This document shows positions 1-10,000 of a stretch of DNA of 15,712 nt, one piece after another. The stretch spans positions 1 through 15,712 of the forward strand of contig CANQKU010000011.1 in assembly GCA_947624535.1 (NCBI GenBank), given 5' to 3'. The first letter of the stretch is position 1, and the number at the start of each line of letters is the position of its first letter. Both the position numbers and the translations under genes were made by a program. A model generated the notes under the pieces. The model ran no database searches. It was not told the DNA's origin and saw only the letters and a list, made by a program, of their open reading frames with translations. The DNA is from an uncultured Bacilli bacterium (GTDB lineage Bacteria; Bacillota_I; Bacilli_A; RF39; UBA660).

Positions 1-1273
1 CATTACCATTCTGTAACCAAAAACTTAATGTTGGATACCCATTTAGTACTCCAATAGTACCACGATTTCCAGCATATGTACTAGAAGAATGTTGTGGTTT
101 TGGTATAATACCAGATTTCATATTAATATTTGATTGACTAATTTCTAAATAAGCATCATATACAACTCTACTATCTTCACCATGTTCGTTTAAAACATCT
201 AACTTAATCACACTTGGATAACCACTATCACAAATTAATATTTCTCCTCCTCTATTAGGACTACGTATTGAGATGCCTTTGTAACCGTTTGTATCACTCA
301 CGCCTTCAATATATGCAGAACTTTTTGCTAATTCTATAACAGACAATTCTGAATCTATACCTAATTCAATTTTATCTTTTGAAAATCTGGCAACAACAGT
401 TTCTTCTTCTCTAAAATTGATGCTTTTAGAATCTATTAATATATTAGATATAATTTTTTCTCCTAATATATCACCAATCATTAAACCATTACTATCATAT
501 TGAAGAAAATTATTAGCTACTTTTGCGGCTTCTTCAAGATTTCTATGAATAGCTTCAAATTTACGATATTCTGATATAATTTCTTCAGTTGGTTCTGAAA
601 TATACCAATAATAACTGGTATTATGTTGTTTATAAGTGAATACTTTTATACAATCTGAATCCCATGTATATTGACTAGTTATATTAAGTGGTAAATTTTT
701 ACTATTAAATATAATTATTCCGGTAGTACCAAAGCCCTCTACTGTTAGTCTAGGCTGGACACTAGTTGATCCATATTTAAATTTAATAGCAATCATGTCA
801 CCAACTTTTGGCTCATAATCAATATAAGTTCCAAATAAATGTACTTGCTTTTGTTGTGTATTAGCACTTGTATTGCATGTACCATATGAGCAATTCATAG
901 CGGATTCGCCTTTTTTAGCGATAGAAAAGGAAAACTTTTTATCAATTGTTATTCCGTTTACTTCAACTGGGATTATGGCTTCACAATATTCAGTTATATT
1001 ATCATAAGTTGTAAATGTTATAACCGGTGATGGGGTATTACTACCACTTACTCTAGCTTCTATTCCATCTGGACATTCGATTGAGTTAACATCAACTATT
1101 ATAATATTACATGGTGAATTTCCACAATACGCATATACAGATGTTGAACATGTAGAACCTATAGGAACTCCATCACTCTCTTCAATAAATGTACAGTTTT
1201 CACTCGATAAGGTAACAGAGTAACCATCTACTATATTAGCTAAAGTTATTTCGCTAGTAGCAATAATTGCCAT
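1..1273 (-). CDS. Second tail fibre / minor structural protein, N-terminal 424 codons
   Basis: Open from ATG (1271-1273) to the left edge with no stop, so the C-terminus is missing. By my translation: residues ~1-120 form an Ig-like domain beginning MAIIATSEITLANIVDGYSV, with eight cysteines by residue ~135. Residues ~129-223 are a beta module common in Clostridia tail fibres (YGTCNTSANT, GDMIAIKFKYGS, YYWYISE). Residues ~245-330 contain EAAKVANNFLQYDSNGLMIGD, a phrase I know from phage minor structural proteins, where it precedes the exposed tip. The visible end (NRGTIGVLNGYPTLSFWLQN) is beta-rich. It is probably a peripheral, receptor-facing tail protein. The start is set by GGAGTGA eight bases upstream (1280-1286). 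Confidence 0.75.
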   Translation of the reverse strand, partial: MAIIATSEITLANIVDGYSVTLSSENCTFIEESDGVPIGSTCSTSVYAYCGNSPCNIIIVDVNSIECPDGIEARVSGSNTPSPVITFTTYDNITEYCEAIIPVEVNGITIDKKFSFSIAKKGESAMNCSYGTCNTSANTQQKQVHLFGTYIDYEPKVGDMIAIKFKYGSTSVQPRLTVEGFGTTGIIIFNSKNLPLNITSQYTWDSDCIKVFTYKQHNTSYYWYISEPTEEIISEYRKFEAIHRNLEEAAKVANNFLQYDSNGLMIGDILGEKIISNILIDSKSINFREEETVVARFSKDKIELGIDSELSVIELAKSSAYIEGVSDTNGYKGISIRSPNRGGEILICDSGYPSVIKLDVLNEHGEDSRVVYDAYLEISQSNINMKSGIIPKPQHSSSTYAGNRGTIGVLNGYPTLSFWLQNGN

Positions 1274-1291
1274 TATTTATCACTCCATTTT
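1265..1291 (-). repeat. Direct repeat copy 2: ribosome site / start of the last tail gene
   Basis: Second copy of the 27-base repeat, 288 bases (96 codons) from the first; mismatches only at 1266 and 1287. It again supplies GGAGTGA TAA ATA ATG GCA. Here the TGA is not needed as a stop, because the 88-residue gene already ends at 1295-1297, upstream of the copy. Confidence 0.9.
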
Positions 1292-1294
1292 GAA

Positions 1295-1561
1295 TCAAAT
1301 CTCAATTCCTTCCATTTCCGCACGAACTTCCATAACATGTAGATATTGCTCCATAGCAGTTTGTTGTCTTTTTAACACAATTAAATCACATTCTGGAGTA
1401 AAATCTAATGTTTTTGCCTCCATTTTTACTAACATTGCTTTGAGTTTTTCACATCTTATTTTAGTCTGCAAATATTCAGCTTTAAAACGTTCTTTATAGT
1501 CTTCACTGTTCATCATATCAACAGTATCATTTAAATTCATATTTTCATAAAAATTTGCCAT
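1295..1561 (-). CDS. Small protein resembling the crAss001_48-related family, function unknown
   Basis: 88 residues, predicted mostly helical. The pattern DYKERFKAEYLQTKIR, LDFTPEC and a closing MEVRAEMEGIEI matches a small family I recall being labelled crAss001_48-related and found in many gut phages near tail fibre or lysis genes. No catalytic or binding motif is visible and no function is known to me. The ATG follows GGAGTGA; the gene begins six bases after the fibre stop and ends 21 bases before the next ATG. It is in the same reading frame as both neighbours and sits between near-identical initiation sequences, as if inserted as a cassette. It could equally be a small structural or accessory protein. 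Confidence 0.7.
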   Translation of the reverse strand: MANFYENMNLNDTVDMMNSEDYKERFKAEYLQTKIRCEKLKAMLVKMEAKTLDFTPECDLIVLKRQQTAMEQYLHVMEVRAEMEGIEI

Positions 1562-1579
1562 TATTTATCACTCCGTTTT
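1553..1579 (-). repeat. Direct repeat copy 1: stop / ribosome site / start of the 88-residue gene
   Basis: 27 bases matching 1265-1291 at 25 positions, including an exact 20-base core TTGCCATTATTTATCACTCC (1555-1574, plus strand). On the minus strand it holds GGAGTGA, TAA, ATA and ATG GCA. Here the TGA ends the 522-residue fibre gene. Confidence 0.9.
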
Positions 1580-3136
1580 CTCTAATTTTGCGACATATTT
1601 GTCGTAATCTATTATATCATCAGCGTATATAGTTATTGTTTTTGATGTAGAGATTGAAGAGGAACTCTGACCTTTATACCATTTTATAATACCTAATGTT
1701 CCACAAACTCCATTACTATCTATAGTTTGTTCTATTCCGTTTTTAAACACATGTGCAGTTAATACAGTAGAACCATAACTATTTTTAAAAACTGTTCCAC
1801 TAGATGATGTAATAGTTATCAATATATTATCCCCAATATCATTTAATTTATTATCTATATCATTCATATAGGTTTCTAAATTTTTATTGTTTACACTAAA
1901 TTTTATACTATTTGCAGATATATCTAATAAATATTTTGACGAGGAATTTTTATAGAATTTTATATAATTAGTTTCATCTCCAACAGCCCATTGACCGTCT
2001 TTATCCATATATATACCTCTGGTGGTATTAGATACTGAATTCTTTACACCTGAATAAATATAACCATTGTACAGATGGAGACCGCCTATAGTAGCATTAA
2101 AAGCAGATAAATCTGTAACATTCATTTTATCAGCAGTTACTGATTGTGCTAATATCACACTACCATTTAAACTATTGTATTCAGTTTGTTTACTTTCAAC
2201 AGTTTCTCCGTTAGTATTTAACTCGTAATACAAACCATCTGTCCCTTTTAAAATTAATCTATCAGCTTTCAAAGTTCCAGCTTCTATTAAATCACCAGAA
2301 ATTGTAACCCCTGCTAAATTACCAGTTATAGTTCCTTGACTAATTACAACATTTTCGATTAAACCAGATTTAGAAAATAAATATTCAAATGCTGCTTCAC
2401 CAACGTTTGCAAAATCAATATTTGCATATTTGATATCGGCTTCATATACACTTAATTTACCTTCTATTTGTACTTGTAATGCTGTTAAATCTTCAATAGT
2501 TGCTTTGTGTATTAATGCTTCATCAATTTCTACAAACTTCGCTTTTAGAGTATCTTCAACAGTAAGATATTTTGTTGTAAGATCTTCTATTTCAGCTTCC
2601 TGTGCTGTTAGTTTACCTTTGATTTCTGCATCTTGAGCCACTAATTTCTCATTAATTGTAACATTATCAGCTGTCAATATATCTATGTCAGCTTCATGCG
2701 CTTCCAATTTTTCTCGAACTGTTAAATAATCCGTCTCTAATTCACCAATCTTGGCTACCTCAGCAGTAAGTTTAGTTATTTCAGCTTCATACGCAACTAA
2801 TTCATCAGTTATAACACCTTTAAATACTCCAAGATCTCCCTCTACTACTTCTAGATTTTCATTCGTATTTAGCAAATCTTTTAATTTTGCAGCAGGAGAA
2901 GATAGATTACCTGTAACATATGCTGTATGATTTTTCAACAAAACCATTACTCTTTCGCCTTTAACAACATCTACAGTATTAATTATAGGTGTTATTTGTT
3001 GACTTCCATCTAATTGGACACATTTTTTACCATTATTATCACGTATTGTTCCACACAAACTTACATCTTGATTTTGAGGATTAAAGTCATTTGTAACTTT
3101 TACAAATTCTTTTATCAATTGTTCTGATAAACTCAT
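1568..3136 (-). CDS. Tail fibre / tip protein with OB-like, coiled-coil and Ig-like parts
   Basis: 522 residues. Residues ~20-85 look like a small beta barrel (CVQLDGSQQITPI, GERVMVLLKNHTAYVTGN), like the OB-type domain that docks fibres on a hub. Residues ~114-240 are a long coiled coil built from recurring phrases such as YEAEITKLTAEV and AQEAEIEDLT, so a trimeric shaft is likely. Residues ~260-300 form a repeated beta stretch (SQGTITGNLAGVTISGDLIE), then a domain with GGLHLYNGYIYSGV. Residues ~430-520 are an Ig-like domain (ILITITSSSGTVFKN, GIIKWYKG). It probably projects from the tip and touches the host surface. It starts six bases after the hub stop; GGGGGTGA overlaps that TGA and serves as ribosome site. 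It ends with tandem stops TGA TAA. Confidence 0.75.
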   Translation of the reverse strand: MSLSEQLIKEFVKVTNDFNPQNQDVSLCGTIRDNNGKKCVQLDGSQQITPIINTVDVVKGERVMVLLKNHTAYVTGNLSSPAAKLKDLLNTNENLEVVEGDLGVFKGVITDELVAYEAEITKLTAEVAKIGELETDYLTVREKLEAHEADIDILTADNVTINEKLVAQDAEIKGKLTAQEAEIEDLTTKYLTVEDTLKAKFVEIDEALIHKATIEDLTALQVQIEGKLSVYEADIKYANIDFANVGEAAFEYLFSKSGLIENVVISQGTITGNLAGVTISGDLIEAGTLKADRLILKGTDGLYYELNTNGETVESKQTEYNSLNGSVILAQSVTADKMNVTDLSAFNATIGGLHLYNGYIYSGVKNSVSNTTRGIYMDKDGQWAVGDETNYIKFYKNSSSKYLLDISANSIKFSVNNKNLETYMNDIDNKLNDIGDNILITITSSSGTVFKNSYGSTVLTAHVFKNGIEQTIDSNGVCGTLGIIKWYKGQSSSSISTSKTITIYADDIIDYDKYVAKLEKTE

Positions 3137-3142
3137 GATAAA

Positions 3143-4207
3143 TCACCCCCAAAACTTTCTAGTAAATACTGCTTTTTCAGTTACTTTACATCCAGATGTA
3201 CAAGATATTGATTGACTTATTACTTTTGCTTTTATGTCTGTTATTCCAGCTCGTTCGTAATTTAATCTAACACAATCACCAACTCTAACTGGACAATAAC
3301 CATGAGAATATGATACTGTAAACTCTAATGAAGATTTTGACTTTAATAACTGTTCAGCATAATCTTTAATTTGATACGATGTTGGATTTCCAACTAAATT
3401 AGGATTTGTTTCTCTATAAATTATCTCTCTACCTCTATTTTTTATAGAAGTTGGACTATTTTCATCTTCGTTTACAACGCGTGCTTCTTTATAAGTATTT
3501 CCTGTTGAATATACTACTTCTACAACATTTGGAATACCATATAAATCACGTTCCATACTTATATCTGGATACAATATAGAACTATTATCATCATTATATG
3601 TCCAAACAGGTTGTAAACCCTCTATATCTTGAATTGGAGAGAATAATATTTGTCCTAATTCATCTATCTCAAATTCATATTTTGCTTTTGATATTAAATC
3701 AGTTAAAAACTTTAGATATGTATCATCTACATTTGCTACAAAGTCATCTTCAAGAGTTTCCTTACAATTAGTACTAGAAACAGGAGCTCTCATGTTTTCT
3801 CTAGCTAACCTATAAGCAGTATCCATTATTTCACATGGAGGATCTTTAAATAAAGAATATCCAATTGGAAGATATTTCTCTTTTAATTCCATTAATGGAG
3901 TATATGCATCCAAACTAGATGTTTGTATTTTACCATCAAAAGAATATGAAGGAGTTTGAACCAGATACGTTCCAAGTGGAAAACTTTCTTTTATCCTATT
4001 TTGAATTGTAACAAGATAAATTCTTATATAACACTCGTCTATGGTTCCCGTTACATCAATTGTAGCTGAACCAAGTGTATCTGATTCACTATCCCTTTCT
4101 ATTGAACTTGAGGTTACGACATCTACTTTTTGTTTGTTTTTCCATGTGCCTGGATCAACAATATAATATTCAAAAGTTTGTTGCATAGGTTTAGTCCAAT
4201 CAGGCAT
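3143..4207 (-). CDS. Tail hub / baseplate protein (gp27-like, Tal N-terminal type)
   Basis: 354 residues. Conserved-looking features are the start (QQTFEYYIVDPGTWKNKQKV), the strand GSATIDVTG, PLGTYLVQTPSYSF, the segment ELGQILFSPIQDIEGLQPVW, and the end VRVGDCVRLNYERAGI. This is the pattern I associate with the siphovirus tail hub that caps the tube, related in fold to T4 gp27 and the N-terminal part of Tal proteins. No peptidase or lysozyme extension follows, so it is a bare hub. It starts one base after the previous TAA, with an AAGGAGGT site seven bases before the ATG, so coupled translation is likely. The last residues include CTSGC, a possible disulphide or metal pair. An alternative label would simply be minor tail protein. 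Confidence 0.7.
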   Translation of the reverse strand: MPDWTKPMQQTFEYYIVDPGTWKNKQKVDVVTSSSIERDSESDTLGSATIDVTGTIDECYIRIYLVTIQNRIKESFPLGTYLVQTPSYSFDGKIQTSSLDAYTPLMELKEKYLPIGYSLFKDPPCEIMDTAYRLARENMRAPVSSTNCKETLEDDFVANVDDTYLKFLTDLISKAKYEFEIDELGQILFSPIQDIEGLQPVWTYNDDNSSILYPDISMERDLYGIPNVVEVVYSTGNTYKEARVVNEDENSPTSIKNRGREIIYRETNPNLVGNPTSYQIKDYAEQLLKSKSSLEFTVSYSHGYCPVRVGDCVRLNYERAGITDIKAKVISQSISCTSGCKVTEKAVFTRKFWG

Positions 4208-4208
4208 A

Positions 4209-7052
4209 TTACATACCTCCTTCTACTCTAGTAACTTTTAGAGTAACAGGTACAGACGGTTCTTTGTGTGTTTGACTGAATGATACAGAAATATTTGCCC
4301 AATATCCATTACCAGATGGTTCCCTAACATATACATCACCCATCCATATAGATAATTTCCTCAAAGCATATAAAGTATCTATGTCTTGTTTATCTATTTC
4401 TGCTTTCCATGTCTGCTCCACACCTAATTGTGTTCCATAATATGTGACTGGATGTGAACGACCTATGTATTCTACAAGTTCAACATCTTTTGTATTAGAT
4501 TCATCAATATCTATATTGCCAGGTAATTCTAACATGCTACCTGTATGTGCAGGTTCACTAGGTTCATCTAGATAATCATTTCTAGACGGTTGAAAACTAT
4601 CCCATCTTTCATCCCACTGAATTACTATAGAATATATATTTGTCGGATATGGGTCTAAGTCAGCATAACTAACAGAACCCGTAGATACAGATGTAGCAAC
4701 TATTCTATACCTAGCGAAATTTAAAGATGGGTGAGGATCAGTGACAAACATATCTCCAGTTGCCGGTAATCCTTTTCCAATTTCAACGAATCTACCATCA
4801 CATTCTATTCTATAAACAGATAATGATACTTCAAAATTTATTTCACCCAATGAATCATGTTCTTCATAATTGTCAAACCATTCAGTAGTACTACTCGAAT
4901 TAATAGTTAAATTCCAACGTCCACTTTCATAAACAAATGAAACAACCTGATTTTTAGTAAATGTATACGCAGTTTCACTTTGTAATGGTTTACCATCTTT
5001 AAATATTATTACTCCATTAGTATCTTGACCATCTATCTTCATTCTAGGAAGAGGTACATTATTACCGTTTACAAACATTACCGCCAATTTTGTACCATCA
5101 GATACTTCACTATTAAGACTATTCTTAAAGTACATTTTATCTGAAAATTTTAACAAACTTATTTGTTTCATACTAGTAGCGGAGATATCATTACATATAC
5201 CGTATAATACTTCTGGTACTTCACCAGATGTACAATATGGTTGTATATTCATAGTATATTCAGATTCATTAAATATAAGTCTTGCATCTGGATAATATGT
5301 TTCATCATCCCATTGAACTAAGAATTCAGTTGTACTTGAGGCTGTTAATCCAGTATCCATACTAACAACACAAGTAGCAGTATATGTTATACCACTCTCA
5401 AAATCAACATCACTAGCGGATAATGTAATATAATAATCTTTATTTGCTACATCACGTTCATAATATTTTGAGAATATTTCTTCACCTTTATTAACATATT
5501 TTACACTACCTGTATAATCTTCTGTTATATAAGATTCATTTGATACTATGGTTACATGATAACCGATTACAGTCGAAGTTGGTGGACCTGCTTGTGCTCT
5601 AAATACTAATGGAAAATGTGGTAAATACTTATAATATAAAAATTTACCATTATATACCGAACCCCATGAAAACGCTAAAGATGGTTTATCATATATCTTT
5701 ATTATTCTCATGGTTGATTCGGGACTATATTTATTAATTATTCCTTTGGTTTTTACAGTCCATTCTATTTGACACATATCAGTTAAATATGTCTTTACTT
5801 GACTATATGTAACAGCTTTTCCATTTAATTTCCATGATGAATCAACTTTACTGGTATCAATTATATAGTAATTAGTGGTTTCTTCTTCTTCCTCTCCAGT
5901 ATGTTTTGGTATAACTATTGGATCTAATGTCATATGTCCGATACTATCACCATTTTTTGTAACACATCTAAATGTTAAATTAATGGTCGATTCTGTTTCC
6001 TTTGAATTATCAGAACTATTATGAACCCAATATAAAGTTACTTTTTCTCCATCCATAACTGTAGCAGTTGAAGACCACGTTGTTGGTGCAGTAGGTTCTT
6101 TACCAATAATGATTGATTTTATAGCTGTGTATCCACTATTTCCTTGGTCATTACAAGCTCTTACTCTAAAATAGTATTCACTTCCACTTTCTAAGCCTGA
6201 AACTATAGCCTTTGTTCCTGATTCAATAGTTTGGCTATTAACTTCATTAGCATTTGCGTCGAAATATTCTTTTTTAGTAGTATATTGAACTTCATATGTT
6301 TTAGCTCCTGTTGAAGCATTCCATGTTAAAGAAATAGATGACGATGATAATGCAGATATAGAAGTTATACCACTAGGAGTTGCTGGTGCTGTTGAGACAT
6401 TACTTGAATATTCTCCCCATTCACTAGTTCCTTTTTTATTACCTACTTTACATCTTACCTTATAAAAATTTCCTGGAGAAACTGTATAAGAATAAGACGC
6501 TGCTTTCGTAGCAATAGTTGCAGTTCCACTAGCACAATGATGAATATCATTCTGTACAACATCAAAAGTAGCTACACCACCATTTACACTTGCATCTAAA
6601 TTTTCCAACTTCGCTACCAATTTATTATTTTCGATAGTACATGTTGGAGCAGGTGGTGGATCTGGCGGAGGATCTTTAAATACATATTTTACCCAACTAG
6701 ACCACGGTGTGCTACTTATACATGTTACTGTTACTTGTTTGGTTTTCTTTTTATTCTTTTTTGTGTAATATGTTTGTTTCTCAGTTCTTGTCTTTGAAAC
6801 AGCTTTTACACGAACTCTAACGGAAGTAGCATTAGATGGGGCACTATAAGTAGCTTGTTTTTTATCGGCTGAGTTATTACCAGCATCAAACCATACTCCA
6901 TCTCCTGTATTATATTGCCAATTCACCAAATATCCATCGCAACATGTTTTGTGGTGAGTAACACACGTTTGTGTTGTGTAAGACCATGTGACATATACAG
7001 TTCTATCAGTACCAGATTGAATACCAACTTCAATAGAAAAACATTTTCCCAT
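4209..7052 (-). CDS. Fibronectin-III tail protein with distal-tail-like C-terminus
   Basis: 947 residues, directly after the tape measure where the distal tail protein is expected. Residues ~5-130 and ~131-222 look like diverged fibronectin-III folds joined by a Pro-rich linker (PPPDPPPAP). Residues ~223-318 are a clear fibronectin-III domain (ISLTWNASTGAKTYEVQY, then YYFRVRACNDQGNSGY), followed by more beta domains. Residues ~617-719 match a module also found in the window's last tail protein. The last ~90 residues (VELVEYIGRSHPVTYYGT, KLSIWMGDVYVREPSGNGYW, PVTLKVTRVEGGM) resemble an end I recall in Clostridia phage tail-tip proteins. It probably forms the ring below the tube, with fibronectin domains that may bind surface glycans. 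The N-terminus has an unusual Cys/His cluster. An AAAGGAGG site in the last tape measure codons sits ten bases before the ATG. The exact role is inferred. Confidence 0.75.
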   Translation of the reverse strand: MGKCFSIEVGIQSGTDRTVYVTWSYTTQTCVTHHKTCCDGYLVNWQYNTGDGVWFDAGNNSADKKQATYSAPSNATSVRVRVKAVSKTRTEKQTYYTKKNKKKTKQVTVTCISSTPWSSWVKYVFKDPPPDPPPAPTCTIENNKLVAKLENLDASVNGGVATFDVVQNDIHHCASGTATIATKAASYSYTVSPGNFYKVRCKVGNKKGTSEWGEYSSNVSTAPATPSGITSISALSSSSISLTWNASTGAKTYEVQYTTKKEYFDANANEVNSQTIESGTKAIVSGLESGSEYYFRVRACNDQGNSGYTAIKSIIIGKEPTAPTTWSSTATVMDGEKVTLYWVHNSSDNSKETESTINLTFRCVTKNGDSIGHMTLDPIVIPKHTGEEEEETTNYYIIDTSKVDSSWKLNGKAVTYSQVKTYLTDMCQIEWTVKTKGIINKYSPESTMRIIKIYDKPSLAFSWGSVYNGKFLYYKYLPHFPLVFRAQAGPPTSTVIGYHVTIVSNESYITEDYTGSVKYVNKGEEIFSKYYERDVANKDYYITLSASDVDFESGITYTATCVVSMDTGLTASSTTEFLVQWDDETYYPDARLIFNESEYTMNIQPYCTSGEVPEVLYGICNDISATSMKQISLLKFSDKMYFKNSLNSEVSDGTKLAVMFVNGNNVPLPRMKIDGQDTNGVIIFKDGKPLQSETAYTFTKNQVVSFVYESGRWNLTINSSSTTEWFDNYEEHDSLGEINFEVSLSVYRIECDGRFVEIGKGLPATGDMFVTDPHPSLNFARYRIVATSVSTGSVSYADLDPYPTNIYSIVIQWDERWDSFQPSRNDYLDEPSEPAHTGSMLELPGNIDIDESNTKDVELVEYIGRSHPVTYYGTQLGVEQTWKAEIDKQDIDTLYALRKLSIWMGDVYVREPSGNGYWANISVSFSQTHKEPSVPVTLKVTRVEGGM

Positions 7053-7056
7053 CTAA

Positions 7057-10000
7057 TTACTTCCTCCTTTCCACTCTAGCAGCTCTAACAATTTGTTTAA
7101 CAGCATTAGTCAATTCACTATCATCACCATAATTAACACCATTGATATTATTTGTAGTTCCACCAACATTATCTAATTTCTTATTAAGCTTATTTATAGC
7201 TGCTACAACGTCTTTATTTGTTCCATTTTGATTTCCGTTCTTCATCATTACACTTATAGCTCGTGCATTGCTGATTCCACCCATAGTAAAATCTCTGTTA
7301 AACATATCATCAACAATATTAGCGCCAGATTCAACATCGGTTAAATCTAAAATAGGACGGATAGTAGGTTCCATATCTAAATCACAATCCATGATATAAC
7401 GAATATTATCCATAGCATTCATTATACCATTTTTAGCTTTAATACCCATCGATGAACCTGCATTATAAGATATTTTACCATAATCGTCAAGCGCATTCAC
7501 AAATCCTTGTCCTCCATATGCACCTATTTTATAAAATACTTTAGATGGTGAACGTTCTTTCAATGCCTTTGCAGCGGCTTCGCTAGCTTTTTTAGCCATT
7601 GCTCTTGATTTTAATTCTGATAAATAAGCATAAGAACCAATACCATTAGCAAAACCAATTGCTACATTCATTCCTTCATTTCTAAAAGTAGAACGATATG
7701 ATTTTATAGTAATTATTGCATCATCTAGAGCTTTTGATATAATAACAACAATTTTATTCTGATATGTGCTTATACCCGAATCAAATTCTTTCATTATACT
7801 TATAGCTGCTGCTTTAAATGATGGCTTTTTATCATCGACAGCTTTAATCATACCAATTATTATACTAGTTATTTTTTTCTTTGGTAAATCTTTATTTGAA
7901 GCCATTCCAGACGATAACATCTTAACCATATCTGTTCCAACAGTTTTACAATTATTAGGAACGTTACTTAATGTTTCTGATAATTTAGTCATATCGATAT
8001 TAGATATCTTCTTAATAGCTTTTACAAATACACCTACACCATCAGCATTTAAAGCATTTAAATCGTTAATTAACGCTTTTAATCTATGAGCTGATGTAAC
8101 AGCGGCATCAATTTTTGTTGGGTCTACTGTAGATATCTTATCATAAAATGATTTTATTTTATTTCCTATTGGTACAACATCAAACTTATCATTTAAATTT
8201 GGTTTACATTCATCCAGATTTGATAAAATCCAAATTAATGCTTTACCAGCATCAGTAGCTGCTTTCATAGCTTCAGGTTTAACAGAAGATACATTTGTTG
8301 AGAAGTTAGCAATAGACTCTCCTAAAGGTGCTACATCAAAATTAGCTATAGAATCTAAATCTATATCTTGTACGCTTGCTGCTATTTCAACTAAACCTTT
8401 TGCTGTTTCTACCGCATTTGACATGGAATTTGCTTTACATTCAACTACTACATTTGAAAAGTCAACTAAAGATTTACCAAATGTTACTATATTTTTTCCA
8501 AATTCTTCAATGCCATTATCGCCTTTAAATATACTAATGAGTCCACCTGAATTAGGTATACTATTAGCGAGAGCTGATAACGCACCTCCAGCTGCAGCAG
8601 CTGCTGTTACAGCACCTTCATCAACACCATTATATCCATCAACTTTACCTGTGACTATATCAGAGAAATTTACTAATGAACCAGCAAATGTTACTAATTT
8701 TCCACCGAAATCGTCTATGGCATTATCCCCAGTAAACAAACTTACAAGTCCACCTGAATTAGGTATACTATCTGCTAAAGAAGTCAAAACTTTACCTGCA
8801 TTTGCAGCAGATTCAACTGCCTTAACGTCTACCTTTCCAGCTACTTTCTTTGAAAACTTAACTATTCCTTTTCCAAAAGCAAGCATCTTGTTTGCAAAGT
8901 CATCCATATCATTTTCTCCGGCTAATGCACCAAGCCATCCACCAGAGTTAGGCAAATTACTAGCCATTTCAGATACGACTTTACCTGCATTTGCAGCAGA
9001 TTCAACTGCTTTTGCATCTACTTTTCCAGCTACTGCTTTAGAGAATTTAGCCATGGATTTACCAAAAGCTTCCATTTTGACGCCAAAGTCATCTACGTCA
9101 TTTTCTCCAAATATTTTACCAAGCCATCCACCAGAGTTAGGTAAATTTTTAGCCATTTCAGCCAAAGATTTACCTGCACTAGCTGCGGCTACTACAGCAC
9201 CTGAATCTATCTTTCCAGATATTGAATCTGAAAATTTGACCATAGATTCTCCAAAAGGAACTAGCTGTTTTCCAAAATCAGCTAAAGAAGAACCACCTGT
9301 AAGCCATGATGTTAAACTATCTAATAATTTAGCACCAGTTAAAATTAATAATGCTTTACCAAGTGATGAAACACCATCTATTACACTTGAATCAATCATT
9401 TTCATTCCAACAATAAATGGTGTTGCATTTATCATAAATTGTGATAGGCTTAATCCTAATTTAGGTAATGTTCCAAATATAGCTTCCGAGAAACCAGCTA
9501 TAATATTACCTAATACGGAACCTAAACCATGTCCAATCTTTTCAAGTATAGGAATACCTTTATCTAAGAATTCCTCTAATTGTGGGAATTTGGATGTCAA
9601 TGCACCTATAGCAGCCATTAAACCTCCAACTCCGACAATAATAGCCATAAGTGAACCTATACCTATTAAAGCAGCAGGACCTCCTAATCCAACAACAGTT
9701 AATATTAAACAAGCTGCAGACATTGCTAATAATAAAGTAGACAACGCCTGAACATTTGCTAATGTGGATTGAGATGGTAAACCAGCTATTAAATATAATA
9801 TACCAGCTAATCCTGCTACAACTAACGTCATAACAGCTACACTAACCATTGCCATTGGAGACATTGTACCTAATTTGCCTATTATAACCATAGCTGCAGA
9901 CATTGCTAACAACAAAGTAGACAATGCCAATACTGATGGTAACATAGCACCTATAGGTAATCCTGCTAAGAGACGAAGTATGCCTGCTAATCCTGCTACA

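Noticed and set aside
1..1273. Possible diversity-generating retroelement target in the fibre gene
   Set aside because: The C-terminal part is outside the window and no template repeat or reverse transcriptase is present.
7766..8089. Plus-strand ORF of 107 codons inside the tape measure
   Set aside because: Antisense shadow with no recognisable protein features.
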